From Spongilla lacustris (taxonomy: Eukaryota > Porifera > Demospongiae > Spongillida > Spongillidae): 64,000 nt of DNA. The translations under genes and the position numbers were made by a program. The DNA is taken from positions 624,887-688,886 of the forward strand of contig OX442416.1 of NCBI GenBank assembly GCA_949361645.1, read 5' to 3'. Each line of letters opens with the position of its first letter. Positions within the stretch are counted from its first letter, which is position 1. Positions 9,205 through 20,900 of the stretch are shown here, one piece after another. The notes beneath the pieces are model-generated. The model searched no databases. It was not told the origin of the DNA and saw nothing but the letters and a program-made list of their open reading frames with translations.

Positions 9205-12200
9205 GTACTTAGGCATGCTGGGTATGCATGTAGTACACCTTTGTAAAATTGAGCATCATAGCATGTAGATAATAGTGATTTCAATCACCTTCCTGATTGT
9301 ACATATTTAGTGATCTGGCTTTGTTTTGTCTCCATTTAGGCCATCATTGAAGGGTCAAATTCTGCAGGACGAATCGGATATGTTAAGGTGACAGGGTCAT
9401 TCCATGGGAATTTTTACCACCTTGAAAACATCACTCTCTCATATTATAATGTTCTCCCCTAAGGTATGAGTGAAACTGCTATACATTTGCATACCCTATG
9501 ATGTCTCGTTTAAATAATATGACCTCTAATTTTTATCATTTCAAATGAGTATAGTTTGAACCTTGACTTGTATAGGTTTCGGCTGTTTGCACATAACAAA
9601 GGCTATTATGTTGTTACACTTATAAAGAGTAAAAATTATCCAATTAGCATACAGGGGTTAATGTAAATTTTAATGAGATTTTAAGGCTGCATAAAATAAC
9701 AACCTCCATTTCACACCAAGTTTTGGTTAACTGGTAGCTGCAGATATCCAAAAGGCTCTATGATTGACAGCTTGATGGAGAAACGTCCCACTAGACTGCA
9801 ATACCCAGTTGAAAAACCAGTATCCATTTCTACTTCTCCTTGTCTTGGGCTGTTTGTTTACACAGTAACCACCAGGTGTTAATTGGATATCATAACAGAT
9901 AAACCATAAGAAGCAAATTTACACACTTACATGTACATGTAGGTATACTTCCAGAGCAGCGGTGGCATCTTCTACTTCTTTCTTGCTTAAAGTGTATGTC
10001 CTACCAGTGGCTGTTGCTATTGATGGCTGAACACGAGTTAAGATGTCGATCAATGTCCAAACATCCTTTCTCTTAGGGTAGAAAAATGATGCTTATGATG
10101 GCTTCTGTTGGCTTGGCTGTGTGCTCAATGTCAATGAGCAAGAACATACCATCACAGCCACCTTCCTCCACTCTAGCATCTCATCTGCATCATTTTTCTA
10201 CCCTAAGAGAAAGGATGTTTTGGACATTGATCCTTCTGACATCTTAACTCGTGTCCAGCCATCAATAGCAACAGCCACTGGTAGGACATACACTTTAAGC
10301 AAGAAAGAAGTAGAAGATGCCACCGCTGCTCTGGAAGTATACCTACATGTACATGTAAGTGTGTAAATTTGCTTCTTATGGTTTATCTGTTATGATATCC
10401 AATTAACACCTGGTGGTTACTGTGTAAACAAACAGCCCAAGACAAGGAGAAGTAGAAATGTATACTGGTTTTTCAACTGGGTATTGCAGTCTACTAGTGG
10501 GTCGTTTCTCCATCAAGCTGTCAATCATAGAGCCTTATGGATAGTTGCAGCTACCAGTTAAACAGAAATTGGTGTGAAATGGAGGTTGTTATTTTTGGCA
10601 GCCTTAAAATCTCATTACAAATTCATTACCTCATTAACCCCTGTATGCTAATTAGATAAATTTTACTCTTTATGAGTGCAACTACATAATAGCCTTTGTT
10701 ATGTGCAAACAGCCGAAACCTATACAAGTCAAGGTTCAAACTATACTCTTTTGAAATGGTAAAAATTAATTATTCAGGAGGTCATATTATTTAAACGAGA
10801 CATCATAGGGTATGCAAATGTATAGCAGTTTCACTTATACATTAGGGAAGAACATTATATGAAAATATGAGAGTGATGTATTCAGGGTGGTAAAAATTCC
10901 CACAGAATGACCCGACAGTAGCTTTGCACATACTCCAATACATACAAGCATGTGCAAAAATATACACCGGCCTTACTGTCAATATAGCCCACTGAAGTAT
11001 TTATATCATAAGTCATTTTGGATGCTTAATGTGGATCAACATACATTTTATATAAATGGACATGTCCTCAAATAAAAATGTATCGTTGTAAGAGTTCATT
11101 ATACCGGTATACCAGGATAAATGCCTAATTATTTGATGCGTGTAACTTATTGTGTGCAATTTATAATCTACTAATGTGTTAACCAAACACATATACCTAG
11201 TAGGCAGATATTTGAGCATGAAACTTAGACTGTATTCCATCCGCAAAAAACAAGCAATTATGAAACTGAATGTTTTGATATGTACACGTTTTTCACGTGA
11301 CAATGCAATGTCATAAAAAGGGCTATTTTAAGGTTCTGAACAACATGGTGTGAGTGTTTTATACTTAGTATTGCTAGAGAATGAGAAAAGCAGGAGTTCA
11401 AAGAAAGGCTTTAACACCACGTCCGTGAAATTCGAGCACTTGTTTTGTCGAACTCATGAAATAGAAAATTAGTCTCACTATGAGTATGTGAGGTGTAAAA
11501 TACATCAAAAGAACGCCCAACTCTCGCTTATATGTTTGGAGAAATCCCTAAACTAATAGTTACAACCAATCGTGTGATATATGTATTTAAAGTAACACGG
11601 TTCGCATTATCTTAACGGTAAGCGATTGCGTAGTACACTTTTTTGTAGACCGTTTTGTTTGAATTTGGCATACCCTGCTCACTTATTTATGCCTAACTAG
11701 AGAGCCTAGGCAGTATCACATCTAAATTCAGTTTCTTTAGACGTACAAACTGAACGTTTACATGTAGCTCGTACAGAAGTATAATTTATTCTTACCAGTC
11801 CACATCGGTTGATTAACTTGTTTGTCCAATGTGTACTTACTCGTACGGCATGCCATGGCTTGCATGTTACGAAACGCATAGGAAGTCAATTTGCGACAAG
11901 TGTGAAGCAGGAACACAGTGTACCAAGTGCTGTAGATGCATCAGTCGCAGACGTGGTAGAGCACACAGTCAGGCGGGCCCTACTATTGCGTTTGGTCGGG
12001 TATCTCTGATGTCGCAAAGAAATGCATAGTTACAATGAGAAAGCATTAGATAAAATTCGAGCCAGTGTGCCAAGTGTTTGTACCATTTCAGATCACCACA
12101 TTTCCTTGAACAGCATGCATATGTGTGCAATGAGAACGCAGAATCTCAAGACGCATGCTCTTAACAATTGCCATGAAACATACTGATCAACTTCTAGCTG

Positions 12201-15200
12201 GGATGGACTTCTCCACTATTGATCAAATTGTAAGTACATGTAGGTGATGGTTAATCTTTAATCTATTTCCATCCTTAATTCAGGATTGAAAACCTGAATT
12301 AAGGATGACTTTACGCCACTCGTATCAACTTCAATTTGCATCATGTTGGATATTTAGGGGGATATTAAGCTTCTATAGGCTTTCGTCTACACAGCGCTAT
12401 CTATAAGTCGTATATCTTTTTGTATTTCAACGTAAAACCACTCTGTTTATAGGCTTTGCTTCTACGTTCGTACGCAATAATGCCACTTACGATCAATGTC
12501 GGAAATAAAGTAGAAGGAAAGAGTAAGAAGCTTAGTGGTAAGAAGGGAATCATTACAAAGGTAACTAAGGAGAGCCACGAATGCAAGTTCACCATTGATT
12601 GGGACACAGGAGGTACCAGCATTGAATCAGTTCGAGGCATAAGTAAAGCGGGTGATATTACACCTCCGTGCAAGAAGCAAAAACGTACTCCTGTGAGTCC
12701 TGTCAGTCCTTTGTTTGTTGAAAGTGAAGAGAGACCTGGCAGTGACAGTGATACGGATGATGATGGTACCCCAGTGAGACAGAAGAAGAAAGGGAGGACA
12801 GTGTGCAAAGAGAAGATAGAAATCAATTGCAAGATGTGGAAGGATATTGGAATGAATTGACCACCTGAATGTTGACCCTGCAGTAAATGCCTACACAGGG
12901 ATTACTGAACTGAAGTGGGGAACTACTCTGGAAGGTGCTGAGAAGAGTATAAAGTATTACTTCTACCTCATGTTTCCTATGGACTCCATTCCATCTATTT
13001 TGGAGTATACTAACATCAACCTCCTAGCTAAAAAGAAAGCACCTTTGACAAAAGGAGAGATGATAAAGTGGCTTGGTATTAGATTGGCAATGGCTGTTGA
13101 ACCAAGGAGGGGACCACTTCCAACATATTGGAAATCAGAGAGTGATGTTGGTGTAGTTTCAACTGCAGCTAACTATGAGGGACGCTTTGGCATGAAGCTG
13201 TCACGGTTCACCGATATCAGTTCATGTCTTCAACTGGCCCAAGAACCAAAACCATAACCTGTAAAGGTTTGTGTTTTCTGCCCATTTGAATCTGATTTTA
13301 TATTAATATTCGCCATATGCAGGATCCTTGGTGGCCGATTAGGTCCTTCATCTTGTCTTTCAATGAGCGTCGTGTGAAACATGTCAAACCTGGTCACACA
13401 ATTGTTTGTGATGAGTGCATGAGTGCCTGGAAGGGAAGTAATGGTTAGTACAAAACAAATCGTTGTCCTCATAAAACAAAAATTGTTCGTAAGCCAGAAG
13501 GGGTTGGATGTGAGCTAAAGTCAGCAGCAGATAGAATGTCAGGAATTACCCTGCAACTTGAATTGATGGAAGGAAGTGAAGCTCAATCAAAAAAACCAGG
13601 CCATGCTGAGTATGGAGAAGGTACATCACAATTACTGAGGTTGTGTGCTCCTTGGAGAGGGACTGCTCGTACTATCATATAGCTGACAGTGCATTTTCCT
13701 CAGTCAAATCTCTGCTTGCACTATTAGATCAAGGTTTGTACTTCATGGGAATGGTCAAAACTGCTACAAGAGAGTACCCAAAGAAGCAGCTCCTCCAATG
13801 GGCTTCAGGCAATTGAACTGGTCCTACACCAAATCGAGGTAGTCACAAGCTACTTCAATCAATTGCCCCAGATGGTAGAAGAATAATTGCATGTGTTTGG
13901 GTTGATAAAAAGCCAAAAACTATAATATGCAACCAATACACTGGACACCCTGGAATACCATCAGAGCGTTTACGTCACAGAATTCATGTAGTTGATGGCA
14001 TACCAACCACGGTGCAGTACAAAAAAACGATACCAAGACCACTTATAGTGGAGAAGTTCTTGGAGTTTTTTTCAGCAATTGATGTGCATGATCATTACAG
14101 ACAATGCTCACTTGCAATCGAAAGAGAGTGGATAACTCATACATGGTGGCATAGAACATTTGGGACCATCTTTGGTATATGTGTTGTTGATGCTTACTTA
14201 GCTTACAGGTACGAATCAGACAAAGATTTCCTTGCAAGCACTGAGGTGGTAGACTTTGCGACATTCATGGATCTGCTGGCACACCAGCTCATGATGACCA
14301 CAACATCTATGTATCATCCAGTACATCATTACAAAGGCGCAGTAATGAGAGTGCATCTGTCTCTGTGGCACATGTAGAGGTACATTACATGACACATTGT
14401 TATTGCATTCATTTTTATCTGTGCATAATATTGTTACATTGTAGGATCAAGTGCAGCACAAACTACGGAGCCTTACAGAGCTTCCTATGTTCAAGGAAAA
14501 TATAATGAATGGAAAGTACCCACAGCGTATCTGCAAGTACTGCAAAATGAAGACCACATTCTATTGTGTTGGATGCAGTGATCTGGAGAATGACTATTTG
14601 GTTTCTTATTGTGGCTTTGGCACTTCCAGAGATTGCTATATTCAGCATCTCACAGAAATGGGTTTTTGAAACTAATTGATTCACTTATCTGGGTGCGCTT
14701 TATTATTGCTCTCTACAGTGGAGATAGTGATAGTTGGATGAAAATTATTTGACACTAATTTTATGTTTATTTGAATGTAAAACAATAACCACATGTGATA
14801 TCAAAAATCTAACTCCACAGATACATGGGCTATACAATTGTCATCAATTAGACAAAAGTATGATTCAACACGTGACTGTCACGTTCTACCACTTCCGTTT
14901 TCAGTGACCCCAGTCTTGTCAACTGAGTTTTCCTATTTATCTTCACTCAGGGATAGCGGATCAGCATGATAATTGGGTTGTAGCTTAAGCACCAACCTCT
15001 AGATGATTTGGCCGAGCCAGATTCTGAACCCGGGAAACCGTTCGAGTCTTTTCGAGCGATACATAACTTATAAAGACTATAAGTGTTTAGCATTTTTTGT
15101 TTCGAAGCACTCGATTCATGCTAATTGAAGCATGTAGTTGTTCCGAGCGATGATCATTGCATCGTTTAGGCCCCTTTTTACAGTGTACTAGCTTGTTTTT

Positions 15201-17382
15201 CCACTAGAATTCGGGTTGCCAAACTTCTGGCTTTAAAAACAGCAAATTCAAACATTACATTTGAATGATAATTCAAACATTACATTTGAATGATAATTCA
15301 AACATTACATTTGAATGATAATACAAATGGCTCCTCTGTGTGTACTTGGATATTCAAAAAAAAGTCTTTTGGGCTCAAGGGGGACAGAGGGGTGAGAATG
15401 GGGAACAAGGGGTGGGACTACATGTACATGTGGAGAGAATTTACATTACCTGTTGTGGGTATACAAATGTACTGTACATGTTTTTAACAATTTATTGGTC
15501 TGTGCTTGCACAGTAGCCTACTATACGTATTAACACAAATGTTGTCACACGCACACCCATGATCACACATACATATATGTTTTTGTATGTATTGTCAGCC
15601 TATAAATCATGGCCACATATACATCTTATGAATACAGACGAAGCTAAATCTTGATGAGGTAGCCAAACCACTTACAGCTGGTATTGTTGCATACCAAGTT
15701 CAGAACTCCAAGTCCAACATGATGCTTTATGACTTTGCTGGTCACCATAGCTACTACTCAAGCCATAGTTCTTTACTGGAGGCCATTTCTCTCACCAGTC
15801 CCTCCACCTTCCTCATGCTGGTGAATGTCACTGTGGGCTTTAAGCGGATCACTGAACAAATGTATTATTGGTCTGCCATGATATGCAATGTATGTCATGA
15901 GTGTCCTCAGCCATCATCTGTCATAGTGGTGGGCACACATGCTGACAAAGTGAAGAAGGGTTACCTAACAGATCTTGGAGCAGAAATAGAAAAATTAGCA
16001 AGGGATATATTTAAAAAGCATATCTTTGTACAGTTCATTGCTCTCAATGTCAAAAAGTGTGTCAATGATCTAAAGTATTTTCTTGGATTGCTTGATGAGG
16101 TCAATGAGAAGGTACTAAAGATGTCTCCAGCCATCTCCCTCAGTAGTCATTTGATGTATGCTTTTTTAAATGACAAGGTTCCTTCTGACAAAGAGGCCAT
16201 ATCTCTGTCAGGTTTGCTGTCCCTTCTTGATATGGATGAACCACGAGTTCTTCCAACAGAGACCTCGGAGATCATTGCACTTCTGACCACCTTGGCTCAT
16301 AAGGGATTCATCATCTTCCTCCGTACTGATGGTGAAGATAGCTGGATAGTTCGTGACCAGGGGGCATTGCTTGAGAAGGTCAATGGAGCCTTGTTTGCTC
16401 CTTCATCCTTCCAAGAGTACCTCCCCATAGCTAGCAACACTGGGATCATTCCATTCAATGTCCTTAAGAGCGTTTTTCCAAACCACAACACTGCAATGAT
16501 TGTTCAGTTTCTTATTCAACTTCAGTTATGTCAACGCATCAATCTTATAGATGTCAATACAAACATGGCCCCCACAATTCCATCTCCTTCGGAGATGCTG
16601 TTCTTCCCTTCTCTTATACTTGAAGGTAGACCACATTTTGAATGTAGTGACATCACCACTCCCCCCTTTAATAATGGTGAGGGGGCAACTGCCACCGCGG
16701 CCCCCGTGCTTCAGGGATGCTTTGGGTGGCTCTTGTATGCAGACAATATCAGTCAGTTCTTTCCAAATCGCTTCCTTCATACACTCTTACTTAACCTGGC
16801 ATACAACATATGTCTCCCAGATACAAATCATAAAATAAATACTGATATTCAGAGTAATAATCGCCAGTGCAAGGTGTGGAGCACTGGCATTAGCTGGAGA
16901 AGTGTAAAGGGAGTGAGCACTATCATTGAGTTGATGGAGCATTCAAGATGCCTGTTCTTGGTAATGGCCTTCCCACATCACAAGTTTTGTAATCAGCTGG
17001 CCCCTATTCTTCAAACCATCAAAATGACTCTCAATCAGTTCTGTCCATCTGTTGCAGCAACAGAATACATTGTAGACCCTAGTACAGCTAGCTCTGTGTT
17101 CTTACAAGGCTGCTCTCCACTGTCATTAACTAGAGTTCAGCTCTCTCATCTTAGAGATGCTCTTAAGGATGATGATCCTATAGTACTGGACACCAATGGT
17201 GAAGTGGTGGTTCTTAAAAACTGGACCAGTGTGGGGCTAGATCTTCCACGTCTTGTGTCTATTGCTGTGAATGGTAAGGTGATGGTGGTCTGTACATATG
17301 GGGTGTCATTTCATTTTCCCCTACAGGAGATGACATTACCCAAGAAAAACAAGCTGCCACAATCAATCCCCCTAATGGTTAG
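8950..17382 (+). CDS. Locus A: ankyrin / Roc-COR GTPase, 5'-truncated paralogue of B
   Basis: Four exons can be followed: 8950-9204, 9340-9387, 15638-17273 and 17327-17382. Together they encode one ankyrin repeat, a Ras-like Roc GTPase domain (P-loop GDTGAGKST, DFAGH for switch II, THADK for guanine specificity) and a COR region. Roc-COR proteins are GTPases that act as signalling switches and dimerise through COR. The introns carry a foldback element (9394-10913) and a piggyBac-like element (about 11416-15232), both absent from B. No upstream ankyrin exons remain. All visible exons are open, but the missing 5' end makes it uncertain that A makes a complete protein. Confidence 0.8.
9340..9387 (+). 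CDS. Locus A exon: Roc segment
   Basis: 48 bases encoding AIIEGSNSAGRIGYVK, acceptor TCCATTTAG, donor AAG|GTGACA, phase 0 to 0. The matching B exon is 56746-56793. The foldback element begins six bases after the exon end. Confidence 0.8.
9394..10913. mobile_element. Foldback element with about 700-bp arms and GACA target duplication
   Basis: Two inverted arms, 9394-10092 and 10187-10913, are nearly identical and enclose a 94-base loop. The ends are GGGTCATTC and GAATGACCC. GACA lies on both sides (9390-9393 and 10914-10917). Locus B has a single GACA at the corresponding place (56796-56799, ...AAGGTGACAGTGG), which is the empty site. The arms contain an open, exon-like stretch (YPKRKDVLDIDPSDILTRVQ and onward to about 10356). 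No transposase was recognised. A four-base duplication fits several superfamilies, so it is not assigned. Confidence 0.9.
10914..11411. other. Intron of locus A, collinear with locus B
   Basis: Aligns by eye with 56796-57345 of locus B, for example the shared stretches CAATACATACAAGCATGT and CAACATGGTGTGA. No coding signal. It confirms that the flanking elements are insertions into a shared ancestral intron. Confidence 0.8.
11829..12029 (+). CDS. Small cysteine-rich frame inside the piggyBac-like insertion
   Basis: An open frame whose centre reads CDKCEAGTQCTKCCRC followed by ISRRRGRAHSQ. The spacing of cysteines and the basic tail look like a zinc-binding module. It lies upstream of the transposase remnants and could be an extra exon or an accessory product of the element, or chance. 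No family recognised. Confidence 0.35.
   Translation: MCTYSYGMPWLACYETHRKSICDKCEAGTQCTKCCRCISRRRGRAHSQAGPTIAFGRVSLMSQRNA
12456..14669 (+). pseudogene. piggyBac-type transposase, broken
   Basis: The order of blocks fits a piggyBac (DDE_Tnp_1_7) transposase. From 12480 there is a lysine-rich N-terminus (MPLTINVGNKVEGKSKKLSG, resembling a KOW-like motif) and an acidic linker. About 12920-13256 gives the first part of the DDE domain (MFPMDSIPSILEYTN). The three acidic sites lie in VCDECMSAWKG (near 13410), ADSAFSSVKS (near 13685) and SAIDVHDHYRQ (near 14075). A C-terminal zinc-binding exon (CKYCKMKTTFYCVGC) is at 14447-14669 after a short intron. The gene is broken by TAG at 13446-13448, TGA at 13814-13816, and frameshifts near 12860 and 13620. 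Confidence 0.85.
14670..15232. other. 3' part of the piggyBac-like insertion
   Basis: No coding signal. Short motifs such as TCGAGC recur near the inferred right end and near the left end (about 11433), but they do not form a clear inverted repeat. Confidence 0.4.
15246..15320. repeat. Three tandem 25-bp units
   Basis: ATTCAAACATTACATTTGAATGATA-type units repeated three times; each contains the small palindrome ATTCAAA...TTTGAAT. Locus B has only one related stretch (near 58172), so the triplication is specific to A. Confidence 0.9.
15638..17273 (+). CDS. Locus A large exon: Roc G3/G4 motifs and COR domain
   Basis: 1636 bases, acceptor GAATACAG, donor AATG|GTAAGG, phase 0 to 1. It begins TKLNLDEVAKPLTAG. 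Roc motifs are DFAGHHSYY (near residue 33) and VVGTHADKVKK (near residue 95). The COR region follows with LAHKGFIIFL, SWIVRD and a long leucine-rich C-terminal half. The corresponding B exon (58550-60188) is three bases longer. Protein identity by eye is about 90 percent. Confidence 0.9.
17327..17382 (+). CDS. Locus A terminal coding exon after a 53-base intron
   Basis: The intron 17274-17326 starts GTAAGG and ends TTTTCCCCTACAG. Splicing gives ...AVNG-DDITQEKQAATINPPNG-stop (TAG 17380-17382). In B the same frame is kept with a six-base, in-frame deletion (DDIIQEKQAINPPNG). Reading straight through the intron instead gives different C-termini in A and B, with an early stop in B. This pattern favours the intron. 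A further splice at AATG|GTTAGC toward the death-domain exons cannot be excluded. Confidence 0.65.
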
Positions 17383-17919
17383 CTTACTTTTATTCCAGCT
17401 TTTCTGTGAATGTATTTATTTAGGTTCATGTGGGAGTGTAAGTAGGGGAATAAAAACCATGGGTATATATATAAATGATATGACCAAAAGAAATAAAGAA
17501 AAGCTTGTCTGAACATACAAATGTACCTCTTTGTTTATACAATAATGTATTTCAGTGTATACTGTGCATAACCCAGGACATAAATTAATCTAAAACATGA
17601 ATACCTAATACAGTTGTAGGGCAAATGCCATTAATCCAATAGAATTCATATCAAAACTATTCAAGATGTGGTAAAAGATAATAATTTAATCAAGATACAC
17701 TGTATGTTATTTTATTATTAAAATAATACGTGTTGTAGTCTAAACAGATGTCATTAGAGAGCACAGTTAATTACACCACATTTGTTATGCAATCCTCTTG
17801 TATGTAATTTGAATATTCAATGGTATTATTGTTACTTCACATGTAAATTAATTATAATCTGGACTTAAAATAATAAGTGGGTGTAGTATCCGGACCTCGC
17901 CCGTTGTGTTGGATGAACA

Positions 17920-17991
17920 ATGGCAGGCCCTTTTGTGTGTATAGGTCCAGAGGCCGGGGGCACGAGCCAGCCAGCTGAATGTTCTAGAGGA
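17920..17991 (+). CDS. Candidate first exon, conserved between A and B
   Basis: Reads MAGPFVCIGPEAGGTSQPAE then CSRG. The copy in B (60840 onward) differs at four bases in the first ten codons, and all four are third-position synonymous changes (GCA/GCG, CCT/CCC, TGT/TGC, ATA/ATC). The region is locally GC-rich. In A a TGA follows at 17992-17994; B has AGA there. The splice donor is not clear. Confidence 0.5.
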
Positions 17992-20900
17992 TGAACCGTG
18001 CAATATATTTTAATTGTATGGTCGTATGTGTGTCATTCAGTTGTTTGTCCTGTAGGCTGTTAACTATCCACATGCACTCTGGGGTTGCAGATATAACAGT
18101 GGGCACTCTGTGATCTGCTTTGTACTATACTCATTTGTAATCCTAAAACACCACTGCTTTGCTTTCAAAAGTAGTAGACTTGACTGTGCTCAAAATTGAG
18201 TAATGTATCCATTAAGCAAATTGAGCAGTATGTACAACAATGTACATATCGAGAGTTACGGTGGTAACTCTCACATAGGATTTGTGCCGTATCATGAATG
18301 TCATTAAAAAACGCGACCCGCGTATAACTCACGAACCGAGAAACGGATAGTGTAGCTCTTTATTGCTATCGAGCCACAATGGAAAGACGATCATTTTCAT
18401 GTTTTGTTCAAGTCGCCAGACCGTTTACTTTAAGAGAACAAAAAAGCTCATAGTTCTCGTTCCCAGACCGTAATTTGTCCATAGTCATCGTCGTCTTTAT
18501 GGGTGAGTATAACTCGAGATAGGAACGGTTTTAAAGAGTGCCAGTTACACCAATAGATGTAGAATATACCTACCGACTGCCCCTTGAGGTCAGATATACA
18601 CTCTTTAGTATTAAGCGCCCGAGTGCCGTTAAGAACAGTTTTAGAGAGTGTCAATCACGCCAATAGATCTAGTTAGAATTTACCTACCGACTGCCCCTGA
18701 TGTCTGACAAGCAATAATTGCGTCCGAGTACCGAACACATGCGTTCCCATGACAATACCCATACGTATAATTAGAATTTTAATTAGAATTTTATGGTGTT
18801 ACTTAACTAGCGCTTCACGGGAACGAAATACGAAAGAGGGAAGGTTAAGCTGAGCGACGAGAGGAATACCTCCAAAATCAAGACGACGAGTTGGAGTCCT
18901 CCCGATTTCGGTACGATGCTGATGCGGAACAAAGACGGTCTGCTCGTGACATGTACAGAGCAAATCTGGAGTCGAACCGAGCTTCTAAAAGGTGGCAACA
19001 GGAAAAGAATTCTATTGCGGTGCAAGCTTGAAAAAAGCAACGTTATGAACTGAACTCAGACGAGAAACAAGCTTCTAAGAGGCAAAGCTTGGTGCGCGAG
19101 TTTGGAACTAGAACAACATAACTGTAAACATTGTGTTGCTAGGCAATAAACATGGGAATTACAAGTTTACAACGGCTGGATTTTATCATACAATCGTATT
19201 TACTTCATTGTACTAGTCTATACGGGTTGCAAAGTACATGTACATGTACACCTATATACTAGTAGTCACTTATAAAAAAAAGAATGAAACAAGATTTAGC
19301 AGTTTTGTAGTACATACATTTTACGTTGCTAAATATAGGACTATACAAAAAATTTGTACCATCGTTGATCCCTTGTTCCCTTCCTTTTTACACCACTATT
19401 GCCTTCAAATCCTATATACCACTAACTTTCTCAGAGAGAATGTTTTTATATCTTGTAATAACTTTATTTGTTATAATTATTAATTATAGATTCAAAATTA
19501 CAATGACGTACTGTGTGACAGAATGTGGTATACAGTGTTTATAAGCACAAGCAGAGTTTGCTGTACACTGTATACTACATTCTGTCACACAGTAATGACC
19601 ACTCCCACAGATTAGAACTTATTACTGCAGCTATTGCTTCGTGCGTCCTAAACTAAAATAGTATTTATGGGCAATAACAGCGATAAATAATAATCTGACA
19701 TACAAAGATATGAATAATTACTACCACATACATATCGTATTTAAAGAATAATATAATGCCAAAAGTGAGATCACAATCCTTGGTTCAAAATATCAAACAC
19801 ATGCATATGTAGTAACTTCAGTGATAACCTGGAAAAAGGAATTTGATTTGATTTGATTGATTGCATACATGTAAACACACATACATATGCAAAAAGGCAA
19901 GTAGTGGCACGATGTGTACGTGCACTTACAAACTGCCTAAACATGGAAAGGGATATAACATACAGAAGGGTGATAGGTCAACAGATCTAAGTCGGGTACA
20001 AAATACTGTAATGTTCAATGAAGTGACAACATCATGGGGTAAGTGGTTCCATATAGGTATCACATGTTCAGTGAAAAATTTATCAGATCATAAATAAAAG
20101 GTGTAAATAGCATTGACTATTTTCTCCTTTCTCCTTCAGGGTGTGCTTCTGTGGCCCCCTCCCCCCCTTCCTTGTCACAGTTGGTAGCCCAAGGAGTATC
20201 ACAGTTAGAAGGTCAGTCGACATAAGTAGGGGTCCTGTCTAGTGTGCTATGTGTGTTGGTGAGGTTGTGTATTACATGGATATTAATTAGGCTCCACCCT
20301 TTCTCATCAACATTGTAATTTGTCTGGATAAGGTTTGTGGGTCAGTAACCACCGTTTAGATATACGCCTGTAAATAAGCTTATTATTAAGCTAGCAACTA
20401 AGTCCAATTGGAGTAATGGTGGAAGCTCCTTGACAGCATTCCTTGGCTACAATGGAACACCCCAATCAAACCATCACTTGTATCTATTGTTCTAATGTCT
20501 ATACATGTATCGATTAATTCTGCATTTGTGAATCCATCTACAATTTTTTTTTTACAATGGTTCCTAGCTGTCGTATCCTGCAGTAAAATCATATACTAAC
20601 ATTTTAATACATTAGACCAATGTGTACGACAACATTCAGTTTATCAACCAAAAAGCATAAAAGCACTGAGTTTCTCTCTCGCGGGAGATTTATGTTATAT
20701 AATCAATTCAAAACATGTGGTGACCAATTGCAACTCCTGCATGTACTACACATTTAAGAAATGGTAATTATGCAAGTCCACCAATTATGTTTTAAAATTT
20801 TGCCTAATAGTGTGGTGGGTATTGGATAGTAATTGTTCATTGATTGGTGGTGGTAATGTGAGTACACATATTACATACCTCCCTCCACACACATATTGCG

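Larger units (their letters stand above)
11416..15232 (+). mobile_element. piggyBac-like insertion between TTAA sites
   Basis: Relative to locus B, locus A has extra sequence between GGCTTTAA at 11409-11415 (TTAA 11412-11415) and GGCTTTAA at 15229-15236 (TTAA 15233-15236). B has one GGCTTTAAAAAT at about 57340. TTAA is the target site of piggyBac elements, and a piggyBac-type transposase lies inside. I could not find matching terminal inverted repeats (left CACCACGTCC, right CAAACTTCTGG), so the exact ends remain provisional and more than one element may be present. Confidence 0.7.
18250..19456. mobile_element. About 1.2-kb insertion in A absent from B
   Basis: Locus B reads GTACATATAATAACTTT (about 61175) where A has GTACATAT, then 1.2 kb, then TAATAACTTT. 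The insert contains an imperfect 100-base direct repeat (18526-18735) and a degraded lysine/arginine-rich coding stretch (18846-19110). Possible TA flanks are seen, but no terminal inverted repeats, so the type of element is unknown. Confidence 0.7.

Noticed and set aside
15719..17512. Roc-COR frame extended to 17512 by reading through
   Set aside because: Comparison with locus B indicates an intron at 17274-17326 and a stop at 17380; the extension is not conserved.
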